Counted from the first letter of the stretch, positions 37,048 to 46,093 are shown. The stretch: 64,000 bases of DNA from Ohtaekwangia koreensis (GCF_900167975.1 NZ_FUZU01000003.1:186001-250000), one strand, 5' to 3'. Program-made: numbers and translations. The notes: a model not told the origin generated them from the letters alone.

Positions 37048-37323
37048 TTATTTTCTAAGCTCGAGATCCGCCAGAATTGCTCTGTAGCGTTCGATGTTTG
37101 TGTTCTGGAGGTAGTTTAGCAGCTTTTTACGCTTACCTACCAATTTCATCAAGCCTTGTTGTGTCGAAAAGTCTTTCTTATTTTCTTTCAGGTGTTCGGT
37201 CAAATGGTTGATCCGATGTGTGAACAGGGCAATCTGTGACTCAGGCGAACCTGTTTCTTCTTTCTTTTTGCCGAAGCCATGCTTGGTAAACAGACCTTGT
37301 TTGATTTCAGTAGCTAAATACAT
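37048..37323 (-). CDS. rpsO: 30S ribosomal protein S15
   Basis: 91 residues with the standard S15 pattern: ETGSPESQIALFTHRINHLTEHLKENKKDFSTQQGLMKLVGKRKKLLNYL. It binds 16S rRNA early in small-subunit assembly. A textbook Bacteroidota promoter precedes it. Confidence 0.98.
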   Translation of the reverse strand: MYLATEIKQGLFTKHGFGKKKEETGSPESQIALFTHRINHLTEHLKENKKDFSTQQGLMKLVGKRKKLLNYLQNTNIERYRAILADLELRK

Positions 37324-37356
37324 CTAAAAAATATTTTATATCTTTATTTCAGGGGG

Positions 37357-37388
37357 CAAAGGTAAGCCATAATGGCCGAATTTTCCAA
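37357..37388 (-). promoter_or_regulatory. Promoter of rpsO
   Basis: On the minus strand TTG (37388-37386), a 21-base spacer, and TACCTTTG (37364-37357), an exact consensus. Confidence 0.85.
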
Positions 37389-37410
37389 AAAGTAGGCAAA
37401 CTTTTGATAT

Positions 37411-39255
37411 TTAAACCGGTTGCGATTGATTGCCTTTTCGTTTTTTGATAAACCAAAGCTTTACTTTATCCACTACAACACTGTAAAAATCAGCTTCAAA
37501 CAATCTGGCATCAATGCGAGCCTGACGCAGGAAGAACAAGCCCGTAATAAACAATAGGGCATCCGCCATCCAAACACCAGCCACAATACTGAGGCTTCCT
37601 TGCTTGGCGAGCTTCTCCCCTTGCATCGTTAATACATAGTATACTATAAAGAATAGGATAGATACCAGAAACGGAACACCCAGTCCTCCGCGCTTTATGA
37701 TGGCGCCCAAAGGTGCACCGATCAGGAACATAGCAATACAGGCAAAAGAGCTCGCAAAGATTTTATGCCATTGAATCTCGAAAATGCGCAGCTCGGTGGT
37801 ATAATTATCTATACTTCCATTTGCGTTTTGCACCTGGCTCTTCACTTGCCGGGCCATGTTTGCTGCACCCTGCAATACCTCGGAGGTGGGTTCACTCTTA
37901 AATACACTATCAACTTTAGCCTGAAATGCAGAATCAGACATCGGGATTTTCTTTTTGGGTGGAGCGGCGATTACCACATTTTTAGCGTCAGCTTTTTTTG
38001 GAAGACTTTTACCGGCCGGCTTTCGTACTGGCTTACGCTTCACATTTTGTAACGCGAATTTTTTATCATCCCGTCTTCTCTCAGGCGGGCGCTTCAAAGA
38101 GGCTGCTACTTCTTCCTTACTTTTAACAGCAGCTTTATTCTCTACTTTGCTTTTAACAGCAGGTTTACTTTCAACTTTCGGTTTTGCCGTATCTTTCGCT
38201 TCGACTTTCTCTACGGTTGGAGGAACCGGCTTTGCATCGTGCGGCATCATTTTATCCCGATAGGGAAGACTATTAATAGAATCACGATAAAGCTTATGCG
38301 CATATACCTCGGGAGGCATAATGGTGGTGTCTTTTCGAAAGTAGTAATTGAAGTAACTCGGCCTGTATAAATAATGATTCAGTCGCTGACTGAGAATCTC
38401 TTTTCTTACCGAGTCTATATCTCCATTCAATTGACCGAGGTTACGCATGATCCGATTGCTCTGAAACCATTTCTTATCCGTGCGGTCCATTTGAAATGAA
38501 GACAGGTCGAACACAACCTGGGTCTTTGCAAATTTACTACGACTCAATGTTTCAGAGTTCCGGTTCTTCTTCTGCCCTATTACTTCGCGCTCATTGCTGG
38601 CACCTTCGGTGTAATTAAAACCATTGAACAACTCGAACTTCAAGTAGCGCTCGTTCAGTATTGTCTGCATTCTTCCTGAATCTGCAATGGTCACTTCCTT
38701 GTTGCCATCGTTCTTACGGTGATCGTATACAATTACATCCTTCAATGTAATGCCATCGGGAAACTTCTTATTTACTTTTATACTGATGTCATTGATGCCG
38801 TTGTAAAAACTTCCTTCGCGCAGATCAAGTGCGGGCTTCTTTTGTTTGATGTCGTATAGCAGACTATATGCTTCGAGTGCAGACTTGGGCACAAGATCGT
38901 TGTTGGCGTAGAACGCGACAGCTGTTAATACCAATACAAAAAAGAATATAGGTCTTAGTACGCGTACCAGTGAAACGCCAGATGCCTTGATAGCAGTGAG
39001 TTCGAAATGTTCTCCTAAATTTCCAAACGCGATCAGGGATGATAACAAAACTGCCAGTGGCATCGCGGTGGGTACGGTGAACACTGCAAAATGAAAAAAA
39101 AGTTGCCCGAGCGTCCAATAGTCCAACCCCTTCCCTATAATGTCATCGAAATATTTTAACATGTTTACGTTAAGCAAGATGAAGACAACGACCAGGAAGG
39201 TAATGAGGAACGGACCTATGATGGCATCTAAGACTAGTTTGTCTATTTTTTTCAT
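37411..39255 (-). CDS. LptF/LptG-type (YjgP/YjgQ) permease with Lys/Pro/Ala-rich insert
   Basis: 614 residues from ATG 39255. This start is preferred over 39264 because the promoter -7 element ends only five bases before 39264. Membrane helices occur at about 10-40, 55-85 and 100-120, with three more at the C-terminus (FACIAMFLIGAPLGAIIKRGGLGVPFLVS and two others). The family sits in the LptBFGC complex that moves LPS or related lipids from the inner membrane. A low-complexity segment at about 340-440 (KPAVKSK, VENKAAVKSK, RRRDDKK) interrupts the periplasmic part. Confidence 0.9.
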   Translation of the reverse strand: MKKIDKLVLDAIIGPFLITFLVVVFILLNVNMLKYFDDIIGKGLDYWTLGQLFFHFAVFTVPTAMPLAVLLSSLIAFGNLGEHFELTAIKASGVSLVRVLRPIFFFVLVLTAVAFYANNDLVPKSALEAYSLLYDIKQKKPALDLREGSFYNGINDISIKVNKKFPDGITLKDVIVYDHRKNDGNKEVTIADSGRMQTILNERYLKFELFNGFNYTEGASNEREVIGQKKNRNSETLSRSKFAKTQVVFDLSSFQMDRTDKKWFQSNRIMRNLGQLNGDIDSVRKEILSQRLNHYLYRPSYFNYYFRKDTTIMPPEVYAHKLYRDSINSLPYRDKMMPHDAKPVPPTVEKVEAKDTAKPKVESKPAVKSKVENKAAVKSKEEVAASLKRPPERRRDDKKFALQNVKRKPVRKPAGKSLPKKADAKNVVIAAPPKKKIPMSDSAFQAKVDSVFKSEPTSEVLQGAANMARQVKSQVQNANGSIDNYTTELRIFEIQWHKIFASSFACIAMFLIGAPLGAIIKRGGLGVPFLVSILFFIVYYVLTMQGEKLAKQGSLSIVAGVWMADALLFITGLFFLRQARIDARLFEADFYSVVVDKVKLWFIKKRKGNQSQPV

Positions 39256-39269
39256 ACGGAGCATAAGCT

Positions 39270-39298
39270 CAAAAATAAAGCCAATGCGAACGATTCAA
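39270..39298 (-). promoter_or_regulatory. Promoter of the LptF/G-type gene
   Basis: Minus strand TTTTG (TTG at 39298-39296), 18-base spacer, TATTTTTG (39277-39270). It fixes ATG 39255 as the likely start, with a short leader. Confidence 0.75.
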
Positions 39299-39350
39299 AA
39301 CTGAAATGAAATAATACGTTGGAAAATATACTTGTGAAGTGAGAGCTTAA

Positions 39351-39752
39351 CTACCCTCCCACCGTTTTACGAAGTGCTTCAATCAATCCACCCCAAAGAT
39401 CCTGCAACTCTTTATGGTCATCAAAGTCTGAGTAATCCATAACTTTCAAATATACAGATTGGGTAAGCTCGTTGAACTCAAGCCTGAGTTCAAAGTATGA
39501 AGGATCTTTAGAGTCCTCTTCATTCTCCGGAAGAAATTCAAAACGAGCGAAGTGATTGGTACGATGTGCAGACTGCTTTGCTTTATGCTCTTCGTTATCC
39601 CAGAAGAAAGTAAAGGACTTGTCTTCATTGTTGATTCGAACATCTTCGGCAAACCACTCAGCAAGACCACTGGCTGTCTGTATATATGGATACAACATCT
39701 TTATAGAAGCATGGATCTCATAATCTGCGGTGAATAATTTTTTCTTTGACAT
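39351..39752 (-). CDS. START-like (AHSA1-type) domain protein
   Basis: 133 residues from ATG 39752 (MSKKKLFTADYEIHAS). Upstream residues in the same frame are unlike coding sequence, so they are excluded. The SRPBCC-like fold shows SASGLAEWFAEDVRIN-like and FFWDNEEHKAKQ stretches. These proteins bind hydrophobic ligands; partners are unknown. It is common in Bacteroidota close to LptF/G genes. Confidence 0.82.
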   Translation of the reverse strand: MSKKKLFTADYEIHASIKMLYPYIQTASGLAEWFAEDVRINNEDKSFTFFWDNEEHKAKQSAHRTNHFARFEFLPENEEDSKDPSYFELRLEFNELTQSVYLKVMDYSDFDDHKELQDLWGGLIEALRKTVGG

Positions 39753-39891
39753 GCTCAGTGTTGCCATGAGTTGTGCGTGCTTGGGGATTGAATATAGAGC
39801 ATTTTTAGGATTATGACAAAATAAAAAAACGTGGCAACTTTTCGATATATTAAAAAGCTCCACGTGCCCGATAAAAATAGTTGAAGAGTCG

Positions 39892-39984
39892 TCAGACTTT
39901 CAAACGAGCTTTCTTGATAAAGCAAAAGACACAAAGACCAATTTGAATTAAAGCAGTAGACAGTAGTGCTAAAAGTACTCCCAT
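39892..39984 (-). CDS. Possible 30-residue single-helix membrane peptide
   Basis: The frame begins MGVLLALLSTALIQIG, continues LCVFCFIKKARLKV and ends at TGA (39892-39894). It would make one membrane helix with a basic tail. An exact TACATTTG element at 40015-40008 places a transcription start about 17 bases upstream. It is too short for codon statistics and may instead be the start of an RNA. Confidence 0.35.
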   Translation of the reverse strand: MGVLLALLSTALIQIGLCVFCFIKKARLKV

Positions 39985-40007
39985 AGGTCAGAGGTTTATT
40001 TCTTGAC

Positions 40008-40015
40008 CAAATGTA
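40008..40015 (-). promoter_or_regulatory. Canonical -7 element
   Basis: TACATTTG on the minus strand, matching TAnnTTTG, in the 340-base gap between the START-like gene and the HEAT-like gene. No well-spaced TTG is seen upstream. Confidence 0.5.
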
Positions 40016-40092
40016 AACGGCAAATTCAAAAAGCTTTATTTTGAAAGGTTTATCGGCTGCTCGTTACGGCCAATTGATCAAATAACCTTTCA

Positions 40093-40605
40093 ATGGATTT
40101 AGCGAAAGAAATACTTAAAGAACATACAAGAAGACAAGCTGTTAAAATAGCTGATTATGTGGGAGATAATAACATTCGCTTTAAAGCTTTGGTTGATACG
40201 TATTTAAAGGGCCCCTACCGCATTACACAAAGGGGCGCCTGGCCGTTGAGCCTGTGTATCGAGCGGCATCCGGATCTTATTAAACCTCATCTGAAAAAGA
40301 TACTTCGCTTCCTTCATCAACCCGGAATTCATGATGCCGTGAAGCGCAACACCATGCGGCTGCTCCAGTTTATAGAGATCCCTAAATCGCTTCATGGCGA
40401 AGTCGCCTCGCTCTGCTTTCAATATCTGGAACAAAAAAATGAGCCTGTTGCTGTGAAAGCTTTTTCAATGACAGTACTGAGCAACATCATCAAAAATGAA
40501 CCGGATCTAAAAAAAGAATTAAAAATCATACTTGAAGATCAACTGCCCTATGCTTCGCCAGGGTTTACCGTTCGGGCCAAGAAAGTATTAAAGGAGATAG
40601 CATAA
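40093..40605 (+). CDS. HEAT-like helical repeat protein, hypothetical
   Basis: 170 residues, soluble, all helical. The repeat pattern FKALVDTYLKGPYRITQRGAWPLSLCIERHPDLIKPHL resembles HEAT-like proteins often misnamed adenylosuccinate lyase in annotations. It has no lyase signature. Protein binding is the likely role. It is 49 bases upstream of the DUF3667 gene, on the same strand. Confidence 0.7.
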   Translation: MDLAKEILKEHTRRQAVKIADYVGDNNIRFKALVDTYLKGPYRITQRGAWPLSLCIERHPDLIKPHLKKILRFLHQPGIHDAVKRNTMRLLQFIEIPKSLHGEVASLCFQYLEQKNEPVAVKAFSMTVLSNIIKNEPDLKKELKIILEDQLPYASPGFTVRAKKVLKEIA

Positions 40606-40654
40606 AGTTCGGATACTTTATACCGAAGAGACACTTACTAACTACCTGTCAACA

Positions 40655-41509
40655 ATGGATAACCTCTCCTTGCAAGAACACGTCTGTAAAAGTTGTGATC
40701 ATAAATTTGTCGGACTGTATTGTAATCTCTGTGGAGAGAAAGTGATTGAACCTAAAGACCGGAAGTTCAAATCATTTTTAGGGAATGTACTTGTAGCGAC
40801 CACGTTTATCGACAACAAATTTCTCAAGTCGATGTGGTCAACTATATCAAAACCAGGATTTCTTTCCCGTGAATATGTCGATGGCCGCAGAGTAATGTAT
40901 ATGCGCCCGCTTCAGATGTTCTTCATCCTGAACCTGATCTATTTTCTTTTCCCGGTATTGCAGATGTTTAACTCTTCGCTCTATACGCAATTGAATGTAT
41001 TGCCCCATAGCAAGCTCGCGCGCAAGGTCGTTGCCGAACAATTGAAGCAAGAAGGAATGACTCTTTCGGGATTCGAGTTGATGTATAATGATAAAACTAC
41101 CGGCCTGGCCAAGCTTCTGATTGTAATTTTCGTAGTACTCGCCTCACTCCCCTTAAGCCTGATCTTCCGCAAGAAGAATCGTTACTTTACAGATCATGTG
41201 GCCTTCTCTGTTGAACTCACGAGTTTCAATCTGGCTGTAAATGCTATCGGGTTAACGCTGGTCTTCGCCTTGATCAGCAAGATTTTTCGTGTTGGTCATT
41301 CCGGTTATGGAGTATATTTGAACGACCTCACCCTTACCATCATCTTTGTATCTACGAACCTATACTTTATATTTTACGCTGCGCGAACATTTTACCAGCA
41401 GCGTGGCAAGCGACTGATCTTAAAAGCCTTTGCCGGTATATTAGGATTATTTCTTGCGCTCGAAGTATATAGATTCCTGCTGTTTTTTATTACCATCTGG
41501 ACCATGTAG
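40655..41509 (+). CDS. DUF3667 membrane protein with zinc ribbon
   Basis: 284 residues. A zinc ribbon uses Cys11, Cys14, Cys23 and Cys26 (VCKSCDHKFVGLYCNLCGEK). It is followed by FKSFLGN..LVATTFIDNKFLKSMWSTISKPG, the SREYVDGRRVMYMRPLQMFFILN signature of DUF3667, and five or so helices. The family is found in Bacteroidota; function is unknown. Confidence 0.85.
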   Translation: MDNLSLQEHVCKSCDHKFVGLYCNLCGEKVIEPKDRKFKSFLGNVLVATTFIDNKFLKSMWSTISKPGFLSREYVDGRRVMYMRPLQMFFILNLIYFLFPVLQMFNSSLYTQLNVLPHSKLARKVVAEQLKQEGMTLSGFELMYNDKTTGLAKLLIVIFVVLASLPLSLIFRKKNRYFTDHVAFSVELTSFNLAVNAIGLTLVFALISKIFRVGHSGYGVYLNDLTLTIIFVSTNLYFIFYAARTFYQQRGKRLILKAFAGILGLFLALEVYRFLLFFITIWTM

Positions 41510-41556
41510 CCCGCACGTTGTAATGAAATGTATTCGGTGATGGATTACAGATTGCC

Positions 41557-42177
41557 TTAGCCGATAACACTTGAAGACAGCTTCAGAATCAACTCGTCTA
41601 CCTGACTGTGCTCACTTTGTGGCGTTAACTGGCGATAATGTTTTAGCGCCTGTATGGCTTGCGGAAATTCCTTATTCATGGCCAACGTAAGGCCTAGATT
41701 AAAATGACTGTTAGGGAACGTTGGTTCGATTTCAATCGACACTTCATAATGCACTTTTGCCAATGCAAAGTTACCGACCTCTGCATATAGGTTGGCGAGA
41801 TTATAATGCGCTTCAAAATGCCGCGGCTCTTCTTTGAGACACTTGGTAAAAAAATCAATAGCCTTGGTGTTCTGCGCTTCCTTGAACTCGAGGATTCCAA
41901 GATTGCAATATGCATCTGCAACAGAATCGTGTTCTTCGATGGCTTTGAGATAACGACTTTTCGCGGCAGTTTTATCGCCTTGATCGTCCAGCATGAGCGC
42001 CTCTTCAAATACGGTAAGCTGGTTGAGCCTTACAACCTTTCCACCCGTGAAAAGATTGAGCTGTCCAGGTTTTTCCAATTCTCTCCTCTTACCTTGCTGC
42101 TGCTTTTTATGGCGCGCAGGTTGCGGCCCGAATTTCTCGGGAACAGGATTGACTTTGAATTGGATTATTTTTGCCAC
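41557..42177 (-). CDS. TPR protein, GTG start
   Basis: 206 residues from GTG 42177 (VAKIIQFKVNPVPEKFGPQP). Three TPR units appear: EHDSVADAYCNLGILEFKEAQ, PRHFEAHYNLANLYAEVGNFALA, PTFPNSHFNLGLTLAMNKEF. A TAACTTTG element (42189-42182) ends four bases before the start codon, which would make the transcript nearly leaderless. No ATG is available until residue 62. Confidence 0.75.
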   Translation of the reverse strand: MAKIIQFKVNPVPEKFGPQPARHKKQQQGKRRELEKPGQLNLFTGGKVVRLNQLTVFEEALMLDDQGDKTAAKSRYLKAIEEHDSVADAYCNLGILEFKEAQNTKAIDFFTKCLKEEPRHFEAHYNLANLYAEVGNFALAKVHYEVSIEIEPTFPNSHFNLGLTLAMNKEFPQAIQALKHYRQLTPQSEHSQVDELILKLSSSVIG

Positions 42178-42290
42178 GGAGCAAAGTTAAGCGTTATCTG
42201 TTAAATAATAGCTAACTACACAAAACGCAGCTTATTGTGTTAAAACCCTTTTTTTAAGGGAAGGTCAAAACGTAATTTCTATCCGAGCCT

Positions 42291-43148
42291 TTAACTCGCT
42301 TTTCGCTTTGCAGTCTTGGCAGGCTTTTCCTTTTCAGCTTTGACTTTCTTAGCAGTTTCACCTTTAGCTTTTTCCATTGGCTTCTTGGCAGCATCGATGC
42401 TGGCTTTGAGGGCCGTCATGATATCAACAACCTTCGGAGCTTCTTCGGTACGCATCACGATTTCTTTACCGGCTATTTTTGCATCGATGATATCTTTCAA
42501 AGCTTCATAATAGTGGTCCTTCATCTCGATGTTCGAGAACTTCGTTGTCATGGAATCTACCAGTGTCTTTGCGAGCTTCAACTGTTCCTTCTCAGGTTTT
42601 ACATCGATTAGCTGAGGTACTTCACGCATGCTCCGAACTTCATTCGGATAACGAAGACGATACATTACCATCCCTCCTTCGTGTGGCGAGAGCAATACGG
42701 GAGTTTCGCGGTCGCGTAGTACAACTTTTCCTACTGCTATTCTGCCTGTCTCTTTTAAAGTATGACTTAACAGTCCGTATGTTTTAGCAGCAACATCACC
42801 ATCGGGACCGATATAATAAGGAGCTTCATATAGTGTAGGATGTACCTCCGATGAATCAACAAAACCTTCGATCTCAATTACTTTTTCACTCTTGAGTTTT
42901 ACCTTATCGAGATCTTCCTGATCGATGATTACATATTGACCTGGTTCATATTGAAATCCTTTTGTGATATCTTCTGTGCGAAGGGTCTGACCCGTTACTT
43001 TATCTTTCTTTTCATAACTCACTGGATTATGGCCCTCTTTGGTAAGAAGATTGAAACTGATGGTTTGACCAGAATCAATGGCATTGTAAATTCTGACAGG
43101 GATTGTTACCAGTGAAAATTGGATGTGTCCTTTCCAGATAGCACGCAT
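42291..43148 (-). CDS. ku: Ku protein, DNA end-binding
   Basis: 285 residues. The bacterial Ku core (MRAIWKGHIQFSLVTIPVRIYNAI, FNLLTKEGHNPVSYEKKDKVTG, EGFVDSSEVHPTLYEAPYYIGPD, TYGLLSHTLKETGRIAVGKVVLRDRE) is complete and ends in a Lys/Ala-rich tail (KKPMEKAKGETAKKVKAEK). It binds double-strand ends and recruits LigD, encoded 6.4 kb to the right on the same strand. Confidence 0.96.
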   Translation of the reverse strand: MRAIWKGHIQFSLVTIPVRIYNAIDSGQTISFNLLTKEGHNPVSYEKKDKVTGQTLRTEDITKGFQYEPGQYVIIDQEDLDKVKLKSEKVIEIEGFVDSSEVHPTLYEAPYYIGPDGDVAAKTYGLLSHTLKETGRIAVGKVVLRDRETPVLLSPHEGGMVMYRLRYPNEVRSMREVPQLIDVKPEKEQLKLAKTLVDSMTTKFSNIEMKDHYYEALKDIIDAKIAGKEIVMRTEEAPKVVDIMTALKASIDAAKKPMEKAKGETAKKVKAEKEKPAKTAKRKAS

Positions 43149-43279
43149 AATCTACTTAGTTTAAAAAATGAAATGAACGATACTAAAGTACTGACAATGA
43201 ATTATATTATCAAAATATAAAGTCGTCTTTTTTCAAATCTTATTCTAAAAATTTCCATGCCACGATAAAGAGAATGCTT

Positions 43280-43993
43280 TTAATTCTTTAAAAGTCGTTC
43301 CAGGATCTCGGACTTCTTTTCCCTGCTCAGCGGCAACTTCTTGTTGCCAACGATCACTTCATTACCATCTATAGATGAGATCGCTTTGATGGAAGCTATA
43401 TAGGATTTGTGAATTCGTATAAAGGAAGGAGCCGGAAGAATCTCCTCTATATTTTTCATCCGCAGCAGCGTCATGAATTGTTTGGCAGCGGTGTGAATCA
43501 CAATATAGTTTTCCATCCCTTCTACATAAAGCACGTCATCAAAGTGGATCTTCTCGTACCGGTAGTCGCACTTCACAAAGAAGAAATCCTCCCGTATGGC
43601 TGGCTCTTGTTTTTCAGTCGTCCTTGTCTTCAACTCAAAAAAGTCACGGGCCTTATTTACAGCTTTCAGGAATCGATCAAAAGGAAAAGGCTTGACCAAA
43701 TAATCAAGTACATCGAGCTCGTATCCCTGCAAAGCAAAATTTGGATACGCGGTCGTCATGATTACCATCGGTGGTTCTTTGATGGACTTCAGAAAATCTA
43801 TACCGGTGATCTTTGGCATCTGTATATCGAGAAACATGAGATCGACCGGGGCACTCGACAAAACCTTATTTGCTTCCAACGCATTTTCACACGCAGCCTT
43901 TACTTCCAGGAAGTCAATGTCCTGTATGTAGTTGAGCAATCCCTCGCGTGCGAGCGGCTCGTCTTCAACTACGATGGTCCGTATTTTCCTCAT
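43280..43993 (-). CDS. LytTR family response regulator
   Basis: 237 residues. Receiver with Glu10, Asp11 and phosphoacceptor Asp56 (LMFLDIQMPKITGIDFL), followed by a LytTR DNA-binding domain (FFVKCDYRYEKIHFDDVLYVEGMENYIVIHT and SFIRIHKSYIASI). It overlaps the sensor kinase by four bases (43990-43993). Four candidate LytTR sites lie upstream of the kinase gene, facing the divergent hydrolase gene. Confidence 0.95.
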   Translation of the reverse strand: MRKIRTIVVEDEPLAREGLLNYIQDIDFLEVKAACENALEANKVLSSAPVDLMFLDIQMPKITGIDFLKSIKEPPMVIMTTAYPNFALQGYELDVLDYLVKPFPFDRFLKAVNKARDFFELKTRTTEKQEPAIREDFFFVKCDYRYEKIHFDDVLYVEGMENYIVIHTAAKQFMTLLRMKNIEEILPAPSFIRIHKSYIASIKAISSIDGNEVIVGNKKLPLSREKKSEILERLLKN

Positions 43994-44997
43994 GCTATTT
44001 TCAAAGATAACGTAACAGAATATGTACCAGGCTTCTCTTCTATAGCAAGCTGGTATTGATCGGGATATAGTAACTCCAGTCTTCGCTTTACATTCTTGAG
44101 GCCAATCCCCCCTACTGTGTTTCGTGGCAGGTTCTCGTGTGTATTAAAGAATGTCACAACGAGCTGGCTATCGGTGCGCAACAGTTTCACCCGAATGGTA
44201 TTTGCGAAATCCGGATAATTCGAAACGTACTTAAAAGCATTCTCCAGAAAAGGAATCAACATAAAGGGTGCAATCAGAAATCCACTCATCATCCCTTCAC
44301 TTGAATACTCCACGTGAACCCTATCGCCTTTCCTGATTTTCTCCAGCGCGATATAATTCTGGATATACTCCAGTTCTTTCTCGACTGGTATTTTTTCATC
44401 CGAGCAATCGTACAACTGAAAGCGAAGCAGGTCGCTTAGCTTAATCAAAGTTTCGGATGCTTTATCCGGATCTTTCTTGATCAGGAAGTAAACGCTGTTG
44501 ATAGCATTAAACAGAAAATGTGGGTTGACCTGTGCTTTCAGATATTGCAACTCGGTTTCCAGGCGTTGCCGTTCGGATAGTATTTTATCCCGGATAAGTT
44601 TAGCGCCCCCCAGCATACACACCATGGAAAACGTACTCATAAAACCATAGACGAATGCTTGCCCAAAATTAAACTTATACATTTCCGGAACTCCTGTCAT
44701 ATTCAGGTATAGCCCGGTGGCAAGCATTCCAGAAAATATAATCAGTGCCAGCGCTGTTGATAAAAAGAACAAAGCATAACGCTGCTTATTAAGAAACTTC
44801 GGCAATAGGAAATATACGATTGTATAAAAGGCAGACGCATTAAAGACTGTATACAATACGGTATTGATAAACACCAGATTGAAGGGATATACCCGCTGGT
44901 AAAAAGAAAGCCAGAAAACAAAATAGATAACCCAGAACAGTATATGATGAACCTTATACCGAAGGAAGGCTTGTCCAAAATTAGTTTTCAGTCTCAT
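43990..44997 (-). CDS. LytS/YehU-type sensor histidine kinase
   Basis: 335 residues from ATG 44997 (MRLKTNFGQAFLRYKVHHILFW). Four membrane helices precede a His_kinase domain with phospho-His160 in LKAQVNPHFLFNAINSVYF, and an ATPase domain with LIPFLENAFKYV and GGIGLKNVKRRLELLY. A longer start would run into the four 9-base motifs at 45041-45156, so 44997 is favoured. It forms a two-component system with the LytTR regulator. Confidence 0.93.
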   Translation of the reverse strand: MRLKTNFGQAFLRYKVHHILFWVIYFVFWLSFYQRVYPFNLVFINTVLYTVFNASAFYTIVYFLLPKFLNKQRYALFFLSTALALIIFSGMLATGLYLNMTGVPEMYKFNFGQAFVYGFMSTFSMVCMLGGAKLIRDKILSERQRLETELQYLKAQVNPHFLFNAINSVYFLIKKDPDKASETLIKLSDLLRFQLYDCSDEKIPVEKELEYIQNYIALEKIRKGDRVHVEYSSEGMMSGFLIAPFMLIPFLENAFKYVSNYPDFANTIRVKLLRTDSQLVVTFFNTHENLPRNTVGGIGLKNVKRRLELLYPDQYQLAIEEKPGTYSVTLSLKIA

Positions 44998-45040
44998 GAT
45001 GATTGAAAGTAAGCAAGATCTTATTAATCCAGAATATTTC

Positions 45041-45156
45041 ATTGACCAACCGTATGAACGCATTGACAAATTGTGTTAACCATTCCGAAATGGCTTTTAT
45101 ATCGGTCTTGAATCCACTTCGACACGATGGTCAATCGAAAAATGCAGTTAGTCAAT
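45041..45156. promoter_or_regulatory. Four LytTR-like sites in two 21-base-spaced pairs
   Basis: ATTGACCAA (45041-45049) and ATTGACAAA (45062-45070) repeat with exactly 21 bases between starts. ATGGTCAAT (45127-45135) and TTAGTCAAT (45148-45156) repeat with the same 21-base spacing in the opposite orientation. The shared motif is WTNGTCAAT, with GT-N2-AT as in LytTR direct repeats. The pairs face each other between the kinase and hydrolase starts. Confidence 0.65.
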
Positions 45157-45217
45157 AATAATTTCAGGAGCCGCACAGGCTTCGTTGTTTTGATCCATCA
45201 ATCAAACACAACAAATT

Positions 45218-46093
45218 ATGAAACACATTTTCTCTCTGCCAACCATCGGATTATTGATTGCCCTGCTCGCTGCCAATAGCATTGTATCACATGGGCAACA
45301 ACTTTTTACTGTGGAAGTAAAAGGTAAGGGTAAACCGATGATCCTCATTCACGGCCTGACGTGCAGTGGTGATGTATGGAAAGAAACCGTAGCACATTAC
45401 CAGGATAAATATGAATGTCATATTCTGACGCTGGCTGGTTTTGGCGGCAACGCTCCTGCCGTGAAAGATAAATTTCTGTCGGCTGTGAAAGATGATGTGA
45501 TCAGCTACGCAAAAACTAAAAAGTTAAAGAAGCCGGTTATCGTAGGACATAGCATGGGAGCTTTCCTAGCATTATGGGCTGCCGCTTCTGCTCCGGATCA
45601 ATTTGAAAAAGTAATCGCAGTAGATGGTGTAGCGTTCATGCCTGCCTTACAAATGCCGGGTGCTACTGTTGAAAGTGCTAAGCCCATGGCTGATAACACG
45701 TATAAGATGATGAGCAACCAGACGCATGAACAATTCGATGCGAATACCAGAATGTATTTAGGCTCTATGATCACCAGCCAGCAACATATAGATGAAGTCA
45801 TGGCGATTGCACAAAAAGCGGATGTTAAAACACAAGCACAGGTTATGTATGAATTGATGTCCACGGACCTTCGTGAAACTGTTTCATCGATTGGTTGCCC
45901 GGTACTTTTAATGGGCGCCTGGATTGCCTATAAAAACTATGGCGTCACGCATGAATCTGCCGTAGCCATGTATACAGCACAAATGACAAACGTTAAAAAA
46001 GCTTCCGTTGAAATAAACGATACGGCCAAGCACTTTATCTTCTACGATGACCCAGCCTGGTTCTTTCAAAAGGCAGATGCCTTTCTGAACTAA
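45218..46093 (+). CDS. Secreted alpha/beta hydrolase
   Basis: 291 residues with a signal peptide (to about SHGQQ). Fold motifs: LIHGLTCSG (oxyanion region), nucleophile Ser112 in GHSMG, and a C-terminal His in DTAKHFIF. Esterase, lipase or related activity cannot be told apart. It is divergent from the LytS/LytTR pair, with the repeat sites in between, so regulation by that system is likely. Confidence 0.9.
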   Translation: MKHIFSLPTIGLLIALLAANSIVSHGQQLFTVEVKGKGKPMILIHGLTCSGDVWKETVAHYQDKYECHILTLAGFGGNAPAVKDKFLSAVKDDVISYAKTKKLKKPVIVGHSMGAFLALWAAASAPDQFEKVIAVDGVAFMPALQMPGATVESAKPMADNTYKMMSNQTHEQFDANTRMYLGSMITSQQHIDEVMAIAQKADVKTQAQVMYELMSTDLRETVSSIGCPVLLMGAWIAYKNYGVTHESAVAMYTAQMTNVKKASVEINDTAKHFIFYDDPAWFFQKADAFLN

